64,000 nt of DNA from Polyangiaceae bacterium (GTDB taxonomy: Bacteria > Myxococcota_A > Polyangia > Polyangiales > Polyangiaceae): NCBI GenBank assembly GCA_020633235.1, contig JACKEA010000005.1:744001-808000 (forward strand). Reading direction: 5' to 3'. A program made the translations under genes and the position numbers. The notes below the pieces were generated by a model that searched no databases, was not told where the DNA came from, and was given only the letters and a program-made list of their open reading frames with translations. Position 1 is the first letter of the stretch. Every line of letters starts with the position of its first letter. Shown here piece by piece: positions 49,521 through 59,926 of this stretch.

Positions 49521-50531
49521 TCAACGCGGGGCGCGCGTGAGAGTGCTCTGCCCTGGGGCGACGACGCTCAGCCAATAGACGCAGCTGTCGTCCACGGCGA
49601 TGGCATGGGTGAAGGCGCCGGCCTCCAGCGGATGAAGCGCGACGGGCTCCCCGTCCGCGCCGAGCTTGAAGATGGCTCCTCCGGTGGTCCACTCCGCCCA
49701 GTACAGCTCGCCCCGAGAAACGGCGAAGTCGCTGGGAGCGCGGTTCACCAAGATCTCGGCTTCGCCACCGGGGGCGATGCGCCCGATGAGCCCCTTCGGA
49801 TCGCCCAGCCCCTCGTCGGCAAAGTACAGCGTGTCGCCATCGAGCCGCAGCTGGTCCGACCCGCGCGGAGAAAGCTCGGCGCGCAGGGCCGGCGTCCCTC
49901 CCTGCTTGGGCGCACTCCAGATGCTCGAGCCTTCCGCCCAGAACAGCTCCGTGCTGGTGACAGCCACGTTCTTCCAGGTGATGTAGCTCTTCGGAGGAGC
50001 GACGATGTCCAGCGCCGTCGCGGGCCCACCCGGTTTGGGCTGCCGTCGCCAGCTGCCGTCCACGAAGGAGTATGCGTAGCTCGCGTCCACGGCGAGCTGA
50101 TGCGTGACTTCCACGTCTCCCCACGAGATCTTGCGCGGCACGCCACCGCTCCGCGGGACGGCAAACGCGTAGGGAAAGCCGCGGAAGTAGATGCCGCTGC
50201 CGTCCACGACGGGCCCGTAGGGGCCGTCGTGGGAGCCGGGGTGCGCAGCTTCGGACGCGTTCCACTGGGCGTTGGTGATGAGCACCTTCGGGGTGCCGAA
50301 CGTCTTGGGCACGGCCACCATGGTGCCGGGGGTGACGCTCGCGACGTAGATCTGCGAGCCGTACGCGACGATCTCACCGACGTACGGCAGCTTCATGCTG
50401 ACCGGCGGATCTCCCGGGGAGCACAGGGGCACAGCCTGCGTGGTCGACGAATCGTCGAGCAAGTCGCTGCGACTGCCGCAGCCCAGCAGGCAAACCGCGA
50501 CGCCGACGTAGAGGGACGAAAAGAATCGCAT
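49521..50531 (-). CDS. lipoprotein with propeller-like repeats
   Basis: 336 residues. Lipobox VCLLGCGSR, then repeats of the kind ...GxYFRGFPYAFAVPRSGG, LFWAEGSSIWSAPKQGG, LYFADEGLGDPKGLIGRI, LYWAEWTTGGAIFKLGADG: DUF5050/NHL-like propeller blades with the F/W-A-x-G...GG signature common in myxobacterial lipoproteins. Role unknown. Flanked on both sides by copies of the dispersed hairpin repeat. Confidence 0.75.
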   Translation of the reverse strand: MRFFSSLYVGVAVCLLGCGSRSDLLDDSSTTQAVPLCSPGDPPVSMKLPYVGEIVAYGSQIYVASVTPGTMVAVPKTFGTPKVLITNAQWNASEAAHPGSHDGPYGPVVDGSGIYFRGFPYAFAVPRSGGVPRKISWGDVEVTHQLAVDASYAYSFVDGSWRRQPKPGGPATALDIVAPPKSYITWKNVAVTSTELFWAEGSSIWSAPKQGGTPALRAELSPRGSDQLRLDGDTLYFADEGLGDPKGLIGRIAPGGEAEILVNRAPSDFAVSRGELYWAEWTTGGAIFKLGADGEPVALHPLEAGAFTHAIAVDDSCVYWLSVVAPGQSTLTRAPR

Positions 50532-50543
50532 CCGTGCCTCGCT

Positions 50544-50574
50544 GCGCGACGGGCATCGCGCCGCACCGACAAAA
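50544..50574 (-). repeat. REP-like hairpin element (copy 7)
   Basis: Minus strand: TTTGTCGGTGCG then GCGCGA, loop TGCCCG, TCGCGC. Starts five bases after the upp stop with the TTG side facing it, and ends 12 bases before the next lipoprotein start. Confidence 0.8.
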
Positions 50575-50579
50575 GCAGA

Positions 50580-51215
50580 CTACTTGGTTCCGTACAGGCG
50601 GTCCCCAGCGTCGCCCAAGCCAGGCAGGATGTAGCCGTGCTCGTTCAAGCGATCGTCGATGGCGGGCGTGTAGATGGGCACGTCCGGGTGGTGCTCGTGG
50701 AAGGTCTTGATGCCCTCCGGAGCCGCCAACAGGCACATGTATTTGATGCTCTTGGGCCGCGTCTGCTTCACCCGCTCGATGGCCGCCACGGCGGAGTTAC
50801 CCGTCGCCAGCATGGGATCCATCAGGATCACGTCGCGATCCTCCATCTCGCTGGGCAGCTTGAAATAGTACTCCACGGGGATCAGCGTCTTTGGATCGCG
50901 GTACAGCCCGATGTGACCGACGCGTGCCGAGGGTATGATGCGCAGCACGCCGTCGAGCATGCCGGTGCCGGCACGCAGCACGCTCACCAGCACGATCTTC
51001 TTGCCTTCCAGCACGTGGCCCTGCATGGGCATGAGCGGTGTTTCCACCTCTTCCATCACCGTCGGCAGATCCCGCGTGACCTCGTAGGCCATGAGCATGG
51101 ACAGCTCTTGGAGCAGGTTGCGGAAGGTGTACGTGCTGGTGTCCTTCTTCCGCATCAACGTGAGCTTGTGCTGAACCAGCGGGTGCTCGATGACGATGAC
51201 CTTCTTCGATTCCAT
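50580..51215 (-). CDS. upp: uracil phosphoribosyltransferase
   Basis: 211 residues, standard length; converts uracil and PRPP to UMP. IEHPLVQHKLTLMRKKDTS at the N-terminus, LVSVLRAGTGMLDGVL, the PRPP loop DVILMDPMLATGNSA and GLGDAGDRLYGTK at the C-terminus are diagnostic. Ribosome-binding site AGAAGGAAG precedes ATG 51215. Third gene of an operon with URC4- and URC1-like genes, so it may supply the first step of a uracil-degradation route and not only salvage. Confidence 0.96.
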   Translation of the reverse strand: MESKKVIVIEHPLVQHKLTLMRKKDTSTYTFRNLLQELSMLMAYEVTRDLPTVMEEVETPLMPMQGHVLEGKKIVLVSVLRAGTGMLDGVLRIIPSARVGHIGLYRDPKTLIPVEYYFKLPSEMEDRDVILMDPMLATGNSAVAAIERVKQTRPKSIKYMCLLAAPEGIKTFHEHHPDVPIYTPAIDDRLNEHGYILPGLGDAGDRLYGTK

Positions 51216-51233
51216 CTTCGCTTCCTTCTGATC

Positions 51234-52472
51234 TCAGAACACGGTTCCGTCGCTGACGATGGCGATGGGCGGCGCGCCGTCGCTGCGGCGCTCGAGCGCC
51301 ACCTCGCGACCGGCGTGCCAGGTGCCGCCTTCGAGCACCTTGGCCAGCGGCAACGCCTGGGCATCCACTCCCAGCCGCTCGCGCACCCGCGCGGCGGTAC
51401 GATCCAAGAGCGCAATGGTGAGGGCGCGCCACTCCACCACGGGCTCGTCTCCCGGAGCGTGCCGAACGCGGGTGAGCTCCTCGTGCTTGGGCCTGAGCAC
51501 GCCCATGTCCACGAAGAGTCCGCCATTGCGGTACTCCGCGAGCCCCGTGAGCCGATCGAGCTCCACCACGCGCAAGCCCAGCTCCTCCAGAGGCTCCACC
51601 AGCGAGTAACTGAGCCACTGCGAGAGCTTGTGCAGCGGCACCAACCCCGCGCTCGGCCCCTCGCCGCCGGCCTTGGGGTGCGGCCACACGTCCCCGAGCC
51701 CCACGCCGCCCAGGGACAAGCGCCCGGGCCAGATGGGCGAGAGTCCATCGAGCACGGCCGCCAGGATCTCCGCGGCCGGCAGCACTCCGCCCCCGTTCGC
51801 GCGCTCCACGAGGTGATCCACCAGGCCGCCGATGCGCGCATCGCTCCCGAACAGATCCGATCGCGCGCGCAGCGCTCGACCCAAGGCCCGCATCAGCTCC
51901 ACGCGCCCGCCGAGGCCCACCAGGGGATTCTCGGCGCTCACCTGAAACGCTTCCGCGAGCGCCGCCTCTTCGAGCTGCTCGAGTCCTTCCGCGTCGGCCC
52001 GCAGCGGCTCGTCTTTGTTCGGCGAGAACGCGCCGCGCACGAAGGCGTGGAAGCTCGCCACCGCCAGGCCTTCGGAGCGCGCGAGCACCGCGCGGGTGCC
52101 GCTCTCGCGATAACGCCAGGCAGCGCCGGCTCCCGCATCGAGCAGCACGCTCACCACCACCAGATCGAACAGCGTGCGCGCCCGCTCCCGAGCGTCGAGT
52201 CGCGCCAGGAGCGGCTCGATGCTGGCCAGGCGGTCCTCGCCGTGGGCGCGAAAATGCCCCCAGCGGCTGTGATACGGGATGGCGCGGTCGGGGTAGTTCC
52301 GCTCGATCACCGAAAGCACCCGCTCCGTCACGCCATCTAAGGCGGCGAGGTCGAGGGCGAAGTGCTCGAGGCGGTCCTGCTCCGCCGCGTGAAACACGTT
52401 CTCCGCGCGCTCGCGGATCGTCTCGGGGGCACGCAGCCGCTCGAGGGCTGCGCTTTCCGTATCCGTCGGCAC
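51234..52472 (-). CDS. URC4/Urg3-like DUF1688 protein
   Basis: 412 residues. Recognised as DUF1688 by NYPDRAIPYHSRWGHF, DAGAGAAWRYRE, GVLRPKHEELTRVRH-type segments, LTIALLDRTAARVRERLG and LEGGTWHAGREVA. Fungal URC4/urg3 homologues are required for uracil use as nitrogen source; the chemistry of the protein is not settled. Placed between the URC1-like gene (6-base gap) and upp (18-base gap). GTG start at 52472. No signal peptide. Confidence 0.88.
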   Translation of the reverse strand: MPTDTESAALERLRAPETIRERAENVFHAAEQDRLEHFALDLAALDGVTERVLSVIERNYPDRAIPYHSRWGHFRAHGEDRLASIEPLLARLDARERARTLFDLVVVSVLLDAGAGAAWRYRESGTRAVLARSEGLAVASFHAFVRGAFSPNKDEPLRADAEGLEQLEEAALAEAFQVSAENPLVGLGGRVELMRALGRALRARSDLFGSDARIGGLVDHLVERANGGGVLPAAEILAAVLDGLSPIWPGRLSLGGVGLGDVWPHPKAGGEGPSAGLVPLHKLSQWLSYSLVEPLEELGLRVVELDRLTGLAEYRNGGLFVDMGVLRPKHEELTRVRHAPGDEPVVEWRALTIALLDRTAARVRERLGVDAQALPLAKVLEGGTWHAGREVALERRSDGAPPIAIVSDGTVF

Positions 52473-52478
52473 TCCGCG

Positions 52479-53735
<1,257 letters not shown>

Positions 53736-53853
53736 GAAAGGTCTGTGGTTCCCCTCGCCCGCCCCTGAGGAAGACGGTCGATTAAGCCCAAAAAGGCGCG
53801 CTCCGTCCACGAAAGCGACGCATTATCGTCCTGGGTCGCTCATTTCGCAGGGA

Positions 53854-53884
53854 TGTTGGTCCGGCGCGATGCCCGGCGCAGCGC
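53854..53884 (+). repeat. REP-like hairpin element (copy 8, degenerate)
   Basis: TGTTGGTCCGGCGCGATGCCC then GGCGCAGCGC: the first arm is conserved but the second is altered. It lies in the 157-base gap between the URC1 start and the lipoprotein stop at 53893, and is the only copy whose TTG side does not face a stop codon. Confidence 0.6.
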
Positions 53885-53892
53885 GTCGAAGC

Positions 53893-54315
53893 TCAGTAGC
53901 CGAGGTCCGGCTGGGGGCTCGCGGAGCCCTTCGGCGCGGGCCCGTCGGGCCAGGGGTTCTCCGGCGCCGTGGGCGCGCTGGCGTTGGGCCACGGCGCCTC
54001 CGGCGAGCTGGCGGCCGTGGGCGGCTTCCAGGGGTAGACCGGCGCGGGCGAAGTCGCCCAGTGGCTCTCGCTCGGGTAGCCGCGCGGCGCGCGGCAACGC
54101 AAGAGCACGTGGTCCTTCGATTGGCTCATGGTCGGATACAGGGCGTAGCCCGCCGGGCAGGTGCGCCCGGCGATCTCGTAACAGGCGCCCTCGTCACCGT
54201 CGCAGCTCACGAACAGCATCGGGGAACCGTCCGGTCCAATCACGCGGCGTACGGCTGGCGTGGGAACACACGATGCGAAGCACACTGCGAATAGCAGCGC
54301 TCTAGCGGCAAACAC
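53893..54315 (-). CDS. small Pro/Ala-rich lipoprotein
   Basis: 140 residues. GTG start at 54315 inside the last codons of the FHA-GGDEF gene (14-base overlap), hydrophobic signal ending FAVCFASC, then a Cys-containing domain (FVSCDGDEGACYEIAGRTCP, LLRCRAPRGY) and a Pro/Ser/Ala-rich tail (SASPQPDLGY). No family recognised. Overlap implies co-translation with the diguanylate-cyclase-like gene. Confidence 0.62.
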   Translation of the reverse strand: MFAARALLFAVCFASCVPTPAVRRVIGPDGSPMLFVSCDGDEGACYEIAGRTCPAGYALYPTMSQSKDHVLLRCRAPRGYPSESHWATSPAPVYPWKPPTAASSPEAPWPNASAPTAPENPWPDGPAPKGSASPQPDLGY

Positions 54316-55222
54316 GATTCTTACCCGCGACCTTGGCGCGGTAGAGCGCCTCGTCCGCGCGTTGGAACAGCGACGCGGCATCCTGCGCGTTCTCGGGAAA
54401 CCCTGCCACGCCGATGGAGATCCCGGGATGCAGCGGGATCCCCTCTCGCTCGAAGTGATGCGCATTGACGGCCGCGCGGATTTCCTCCGCCACCTGTGCG
54501 CCGGTTTCGGCGCCGAACCCGGACAGCGCTGCCAGGTATTCGTCGCCCCCGAAGCGGCACGCGATCCCACGGCTGCCGAGCACGGAGCCGATCACGCGCC
54601 CCGCCTCACCAATCACGTAGGCGCCGAAGAGATGCCCGTGGGTGTCGTTGATGCCCTTCACGCCGTCCAGGTCCATGACCAAGAGTGCCACGGAGCTGCC
54701 GTGGTTCCGCGCAGCGTCGATCATCGGAGCGAGCTCTGCGTCGAACTTGCGCCGCACGTAGAGGCCGGACAGATCGTCGATGTTCAGCAGACGCTCGACG
54801 ACCTGGTTCATGGCCTGGGCGGCGCCGTCTTGCAGCTCCAGACGCACCACGGTGGAGCCGAAGACCAGCGTGTCCCCCGGCCGCACCAGCGCGTCGTTCA
54901 CGTGCTCACCGTTGAGCATCACGCCATTGGTGCTGCCCAGGTCCACGATGGCCCAGCCGTCCCCGCGGTCCTCGAGGCGCGCGTGCTGCCAGGAGACGAG
55001 GCCGTCCGACAGACACAAGGCCGCCGCGGGATCGCGCCCGACGATCACGGTGCGATCCATCACCACCCGGCGCCCCACGTCGTGCTCGCCCCCCGTCATC
55101 ACCACCAGCACCGGCCGGTGGGGCGCCTTCACCCGGCGGAGCACCTCCGACGAGACCGCCGCATCCGCCTTCAGCGTGCGCGGAGCACCTGCGGGACGCT
55201 GACCACCTGCCGGATCGGACAC
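54302..55222 (-). CDS. FHA-GGDEF protein (putative diguanylate cyclase)
   Basis: 306 residues. FHA domain first (TVIVGRDPAAALCLSD, VSWQHARLED, STNGVMLNGEHV), reading a phosphothreonine from a Ser/Thr kinase, then a GGDEF domain (ALLVMDLDGVKGINDTHGH, FGGDEYLAALSG). The signature is GGDEY (225-229), still compatible with c-di-GMP synthesis. No RxxD inhibitory site is obvious. GTG 55222 lies 25 bases after the radical-SAM stop; the longer in-frame ATG 55345 would overlap that gene by 98 bases. It links kinase and c-di-GMP signalling (inference). Confidence 0.87.
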   Translation of the reverse strand: MSDPAGGQRPAGAPRTLKADAAVSSEVLRRVKAPHRPVLVVMTGGEHDVGRRVVMDRTVIVGRDPAAALCLSDGLVSWQHARLEDRGDGWAIVDLGSTNGVMLNGEHVNDALVRPGDTLVFGSTVVRLELQDGAAQAMNQVVERLLNIDDLSGLYVRRKFDAELAPMIDAARNHGSSVALLVMDLDGVKGINDTHGHLFGAYVIGEAGRVIGSVLGSRGIACRFGGDEYLAALSGFGAETGAQVAEEIRAAVNAHHFEREGIPLHPGISIGVAGFPENAQDAASLFQRADEALYRAKVAGKNRVCR

Positions 55223-55247
55223 GACCCGGAGGATACCACGCAGCGCC

Positions 55248-57170
55248 TCAGCGCCGAGGGCCCACCGGCCGGACGCGAGAACGACCGGGTTTGGGCTGGC
55301 TTCGCGGCGGGACCAGACAGCCCGGACGACGTCCGATGAGGTCACGACGCCCTGCGGCGATCAGCGCCTCCCGCGCGAGGGGCCACTTGTCTTCGTCCCA
55401 CCAGTACAAGAGCGCCTTGAGGCGCTTCTTGTCGCGCAGGTCTCGCACCACCGGCACCGTCTCGCCCGTCAGCGGGTCGATGCCGGTGAAATACATGGTG
55501 GTGGCGATGGCCATCGGCGTGGGGATGAACTCCTGCACCTGCCGCGGCCGCATTCCGTTCTGCTTCAGCCACAGGGCGAGCTCGATGGTATCCGCGAAGG
55601 TCGACCCCGGATGGCCGACGATGAAGTACGGCACCAGATACTGCTCCTTGCCCGCCTTCTCGCTGGCCTGACAGAACGCTTGGGCAAAGCGCTCGTAGCT
55701 CTGGATCGCCGGCTTCTTCATGTGCCGCAGCACGTCTTCGTTCGTGTGCTCCGGCGCGACGGAAAGCTGGCCGCCGGTGTGGTGCTCCGCCAGCTCGCGG
55801 ATGAAGCTGGGGCTCTTCTCGGCCAGGTCGTAGCGGACGCCAGAGGCGATGAAGACCTTCTTGATGCCCGGCTCCGTGCGCACCTTGCGCATCAGCTTCA
55901 CCAGCGGATCGTGATCGGTGATCAGGTTCTCGCATACCTTCGGGTGCACGCAGGAGAGCCGCCGACAGGCCTGCTCGATGCGCTCGTCCTTGCAGCGCAG
56001 CTTGTACATGTTGGCGGTGGGCCCGCCCAGATCCGTGAGCACGCCGGAGAAGCCCTCCATGCGCGAGAGCTGGCGCACCTCCCGGAGCACGCTTTGCTCC
56101 GAGCGGCTCTGAATGATGCGGCCTTCGTGCTCCGTGATGCTGCAGAAGGTGCAGCCCCCGAAACAGCCGCGCATGGTGACGACGGAGTCCTTCACCGTGT
56201 CGAAGGCCGGGATGCGCGCAGCGCCGTAGGAGAAATGCGGGCGTCGGGCGAAGGGCAGATCGTAGAGGGCGTCCATCTCGCCCTCGTCCAGCGGCAGCGC
56301 CGGCGGGTTCATTACCACCGCCTCCTGACCGAACACCTGGATCATGCGGCGCGCGTTGCCAGGGTTCGTTTCCAGCTGGAACTCCCGGCTCATGCGCGCG
56401 AAAGCGCGGGGATCGGCGCTCACCTCCTCGAAGGACGGCAACACCAGCGTCTTGCCGTCCGTGACGTGGCGGCTCGGGTCAGCCGTGAACGCCTCGAAGC
56501 TCCGAGGGTGCCCCAGGCGGTAGGCGGTGCCGCGAATGTCGCGCAGGTCGCTCACCGCTTCGCCGGCTTGCAGGCGCCGCGCGATCTCCCAGGCGGCGCG
56601 CTCGCCCATGCCGAACACGAGCAAATCCGCCTTGGAGTCGAGCAGCACGGAGCGACGGAGCGCGTCGGACCAGTAGTCGTAGTGGGCGATGCGGCGGAGC
56701 GAGGCCTCGATGCCGCCCAGCACCACCGGCAGCCCGGGAAACGCACGGCGACACAGGCTGGCGTACACGATACTGGCGCGATTCGGCCGCATGCCGGTGC
56801 GCCCGTCGGGGGAGTACTGGTCCTCGCTGCGCGTCTTCTTCTGCGCCGTGAGCTTGTTCAGCATGCTGTCGAGGTTGCCGGCACTGACGCCGACGAACAG
56901 CCGCGGCCGCCCCATGCGGAGCACGTCCGCGGTGTCTTCCCAGCGGGGTTGCGCCACGATGCCGACGCGATAGCCGCGTCCCTCGAGAAATCGCGCGACG
57001 AGCACGGGGCCGAACGCCGGGTGATCCACGTACGCATCCCCCGTGACGATCAGGACGTCGAGCTCGTCCCAGCCCCGCGCCTCCATCTCTTCACGAGTGG
57101 TCGGCAAGAAGGCGCGGAGATCCCGAGCGATGGGCCCGGAGCGGGAACGGCGGAGCGGAGCGGTAGACAC
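55248..57170 (-). CDS. YgiQ-type (UPF0313) radical SAM protein
   Basis: 640 residues (E. coli YgiQ about 740). N-terminal ELDVLIVTGDAYVDHPAFG and RGYRVGIVAQP resemble the cobalamin-binding-like region; GGIEASLRRIAHYDYW is a YgiQ hallmark; the [4Fe-4S] cysteines are Cys336, Cys340 and Cys343 (RGCFGGCTFCSITEHEGR). Later SVAPEHTNEDVL and QEFIPTPMAIATTMYFTG are conserved. Reaction unknown. GTG start 57170; divergent from the carrier gene by 39 bases. Confidence 0.93.
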   Translation of the reverse strand: MSTAPLRRSRSGPIARDLRAFLPTTREEMEARGWDELDVLIVTGDAYVDHPAFGPVLVARFLEGRGYRVGIVAQPRWEDTADVLRMGRPRLFVGVSAGNLDSMLNKLTAQKKTRSEDQYSPDGRTGMRPNRASIVYASLCRRAFPGLPVVLGGIEASLRRIAHYDYWSDALRRSVLLDSKADLLVFGMGERAAWEIARRLQAGEAVSDLRDIRGTAYRLGHPRSFEAFTADPSRHVTDGKTLVLPSFEEVSADPRAFARMSREFQLETNPGNARRMIQVFGQEAVVMNPPALPLDEGEMDALYDLPFARRPHFSYGAARIPAFDTVKDSVVTMRGCFGGCTFCSITEHEGRIIQSRSEQSVLREVRQLSRMEGFSGVLTDLGGPTANMYKLRCKDERIEQACRRLSCVHPKVCENLITDHDPLVKLMRKVRTEPGIKKVFIASGVRYDLAEKSPSFIRELAEHHTGGQLSVAPEHTNEDVLRHMKKPAIQSYERFAQAFCQASEKAGKEQYLVPYFIVGHPGSTFADTIELALWLKQNGMRPRQVQEFIPTPMAIATTMYFTGIDPLTGETVPVVRDLRDKKRLKALLYWWDEDKWPLAREALIAAGRRDLIGRRPGCLVPPRSQPKPGRSRVRPVGPRR

Positions 57171-57209
57171 CGCCGCCCAGCATAGCAGGCCGTGATAGCG
57201 TAGCCGCCG

Positions 57210-59924
57210 ATGCTCGCGGACCTGGTCCAAGTTCGTCCCAGCGAGCGACGCGCCAGCTTCGTCGCCTTCGGCACGCTGCTGGCGCTGATGGCCGGTCACG
57301 CCTTGCTCGAGACGGCGCGGGACGCGCTGTTCCTCGCCAAGCTGCCGGCCACCCGCCTGCCCTTGGTGTACCTGGGCGTGGCGGCCATTGCCGTGGGCGT
57401 GGGGCGTTTCGCGCCACGCCTTCGCCCCTCGGACTACGCGGCCTTGCTCGGCAAGCTGGTGGCGGCCGCCGCCCTCGGGACCTTCGGCTTCTGGCTGCTT
57501 TCGGCCTCGCTTCGGCCTTGGGCCCTGTATGCCGTCTACTTGTGGTCGGCGCTCGTGGCTTCCCTGGTGGTCACCGCGTTCTGGCTGATGCTCAGCGAGC
57601 GCTTCACGGTGACCCAAGCGAAGCGCGTGTATGCGTTCATCGGTGGCGGCAGCGTGCTGGGCGCCGTCGTGGGCACCGCCGTCGCTGGCGTGCTCTCGTC
57701 CTTCGTGGCGGCGCGCCACCTGCTGCTCTGCTCGGCCCTGGTGTTCGCCCTGAGCGCCGCCGGCCCGCTCTTGCTCTCCCGCTCGGCGGACATCTTCGCC
57801 CCGCTCAGCCCGCGCAAGGAGCACGGCAGCGCCCGCGAGGCGATGAAGTCGCCCTACCTGGCGCGGGTCGCGGGGCTGGCCCTGATCGGCACCGTGACGC
57901 TCACCCTCGTGGACTACGTGTTCAAGAGCAGCGTGGCGCGCGTCGTTCCCGCGAGCGAGCTCGGCAGCTTCTTCGGCAAGACCTACCTGGCGCTCAATCT
58001 CGTGTCCCTGGGCGCGCAGCTGTTCTTGGTGCGGGGCATCGTACGCAAGCTGGGGGTCACCGGTGCCCTCGGCGTGCTGCCACTGCTCTTGACCCTGGGG
58101 GCGCCGGTCCTCGCCGTCACCAGCGCGCTGTGGGCGGCGCTGCTGCTCAAGGGCACGGACGGGAGTCTCCGCTATTCGTTGTCGCGCACGGCCACGGAGC
58201 TCTTGTTCCTGCCGCTGCCGGAGAGCGCACGCTCGAGCGCGAAGACCGCCATCGACGTGGTGATCCAGCGCGGTGGCCAGGCCCTCGCTTCTCTGGGGAT
58301 CCTCGCCGCCGTGGCCCTGGACGTCCCGGTGCGCTGGCTCGCCGCCGCCGTCGGGCTCCTCGCGCTGACCTGGTTTTCCCTCTCCCTCAAGCTCCGCTCG
58401 CACTACCTGAACCTGTTCCGTCGCACGCTGCAGGAGAGCGCCGCACAGCCGCGCTTCCGGGTCCCAGAGCTGGATCTCTCCAGCCTCGAGGCAGTGATTG
58501 CCGCCCTCAACAGCAAGAACGACGCCGAGGTGCGCGCGGCATTGGACTTCTTGGATCAGGAGCAGCGCGCCCGCCTGATCCCCGCATTGATCCTCTACCA
58601 CCCAGCGACGGACGTCGTGCTCCAGGCCCTCGACATCTTCACTCGCGCCGAGCGCGACGACTTCGTCCCCATCGCGGATCGGCTGCTCGACCACGAGAAC
58701 CTCCGCGTGCGCGCCGCGGCCTTGCGAGCGCGCACTGTGATCGCTCCCGACCGTGCTTTGCTCGAACGTCACGCGGCATCGACCTGTCCGTCGCTCTCCG
58801 CCACCGCCCTGGTGTGCCTGGTGGCCAACGGCTTCGCCGATCGCGACAGCGTGAGCGACGGCATCGAAGCCATCTTGAAGGACGGGACGGAAGACGCCCG
58901 GCTGGCGTTGGCGGACGCCATCGGCGCCACCCGCGCGACGGCCTTCGAAGGCACGTTGGTGCGCCTGTCGCGGGACTCGAGCGAGGCCGTGCGCCGCGCG
59001 ACGCTGGTAGCCATGGGCCGTGCTCCCAGCGCGCGCTACCTGCCCGGGCTCACCGCCATGCTCGAGCACCGCACGCTGCGCGCCGAGGCACGTCACACGC
59101 TGGTGGGCCTGGGAGAGATGGCGCTGTCCTTCTTGAGCGGCGCACTCGCGGACGACGCCCGCCCCGTCACCCTACGCCGCCATCTCCCGCGCACCCTCAT
59201 GCTGTTCGAGCCCGGCAAGGCGGCCCGGGTGCTCCTCGAGCAATTGGCCGTGGAGCAGGACGGCATCGTTCGCTACAAGACGCTCCGAGCCCTGGGCAAG
59301 CTCCGAGCAAGAAACCCGAAGCTCCGGCTCGACGACGCGGCTCTCGACGATCTGATACGCCGCACTGTCTCGCGCATGTACCTGCTGCTCGAATGGCGCA
59401 GGGTGCTGGAGGCGGGCCGCATCGAGGACCCACGCCGCGCGACCGCGGCCCAGGGACTCCTCACCCAGCTGTTGCGGGACAAGGAGACCAACGGCATCGA
59501 ACGCCTGTTCCGTCTCATAGGCCTGCGCTACCCCAAGGAGGACGTGGCCACCATCTACCGCGGCTTCGCGAGCTCCGTGCCCGCCGTGCGCGCCAGCAGC
59601 CGCGAGCTGGTGGAGAGCTTGCTCGAGGGCGGGCTCCAAGGCGCGGTGCTGGGATTGATCGACGACGCGCCGGACGCCGAGCGGCTCGGCCAAGCGGGGT
59701 CGTTCCACGAGCCGCGAGACCTCGGTTATCTCGAGGTCCTCGACCAGCTGCTGCTGCTGTCGGGAGACTCCCTCAAGAGCCTGGCCGTGTATCACGTCGC
59801 CGAGATCGGCCTCTCGGAGCTCAGACCTCGGGTGCAGGACATCGCCGACGGCGCGCCCACGGACTTCCTGGCGGCCATCACCCAGCGCGCGCTCTCGTCC
59901 CTGGCGTCGGGGATGGAGGGCTAG
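57210..59924 (+). CDS. ATP/ADP-translocase (NTT)-like carrier fused to HEAT-like repeats
   Basis: 904 residues. Residues 1-400 form about 11-12 transmembrane helices of the NTT/MFS type (ETARDALFLAKLPATRLPLV, LMLSERFTVTQAKRVYAFIG, LPLPESARSSAKTAIDVVIQ), as in Npt1/Npt2 nucleotide transporters of plastids and intracellular bacteria. Residues 420-900 are soluble helical HEAT-like repeats (VRAALDFLDQEQRARLIPAL, VRRATLVAMGRAPSARYLPG). The cargo is unknown; nucleotide exchange is inferred from fold only. Followed two bases later by a double cNMP-binding gene. Confidence 0.75.
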   Translation: MLADLVQVRPSERRASFVAFGTLLALMAGHALLETARDALFLAKLPATRLPLVYLGVAAIAVGVGRFAPRLRPSDYAALLGKLVAAAALGTFGFWLLSASLRPWALYAVYLWSALVASLVVTAFWLMLSERFTVTQAKRVYAFIGGGSVLGAVVGTAVAGVLSSFVAARHLLLCSALVFALSAAGPLLLSRSADIFAPLSPRKEHGSAREAMKSPYLARVAGLALIGTVTLTLVDYVFKSSVARVVPASELGSFFGKTYLALNLVSLGAQLFLVRGIVRKLGVTGALGVLPLLLTLGAPVLAVTSALWAALLLKGTDGSLRYSLSRTATELLFLPLPESARSSAKTAIDVVIQRGGQALASLGILAAVALDVPVRWLAAAVGLLALTWFSLSLKLRSHYLNLFRRTLQESAAQPRFRVPELDLSSLEAVIAALNSKNDAEVRAALDFLDQEQRARLIPALILYHPATDVVLQALDIFTRAERDDFVPIADRLLDHENLRVRAAALRARTVIAPDRALLERHAASTCPSLSATALVCLVANGFADRDSVSDGIEAILKDGTEDARLALADAIGATRATAFEGTLVRLSRDSSEAVRRATLVAMGRAPSARYLPGLTAMLEHRTLRAEARHTLVGLGEMALSFLSGALADDARPVTLRRHLPRTLMLFEPGKAARVLLEQLAVEQDGIVRYKTLRALGKLRARNPKLRLDDAALDDLIRRTVSRMYLLLEWRRVLEAGRIEDPRRATAAQGLLTQLLRDKETNGIERLFRLIGLRYPKEDVATIYRGFASSVPAVRASSRELVESLLEGGLQGAVLGLIDDAPDAERLGQAGSFHEPRDLGYLEVLDQLLLLSGDSLKSLAVYHVAEIGLSELRPRVQDIADGAPTDFLAAITQRALSSLASGMEG

Positions 59925-59926
59925 GC

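Noticed and set aside
57171..59096. In-frame minus-strand extension of the radical SAM gene upstream of 57170
   Set aside because: It runs antisense through the NTT-like carrier and adds no recognisable domain; the YgiQ N-terminus begins near the GTG at 57170.
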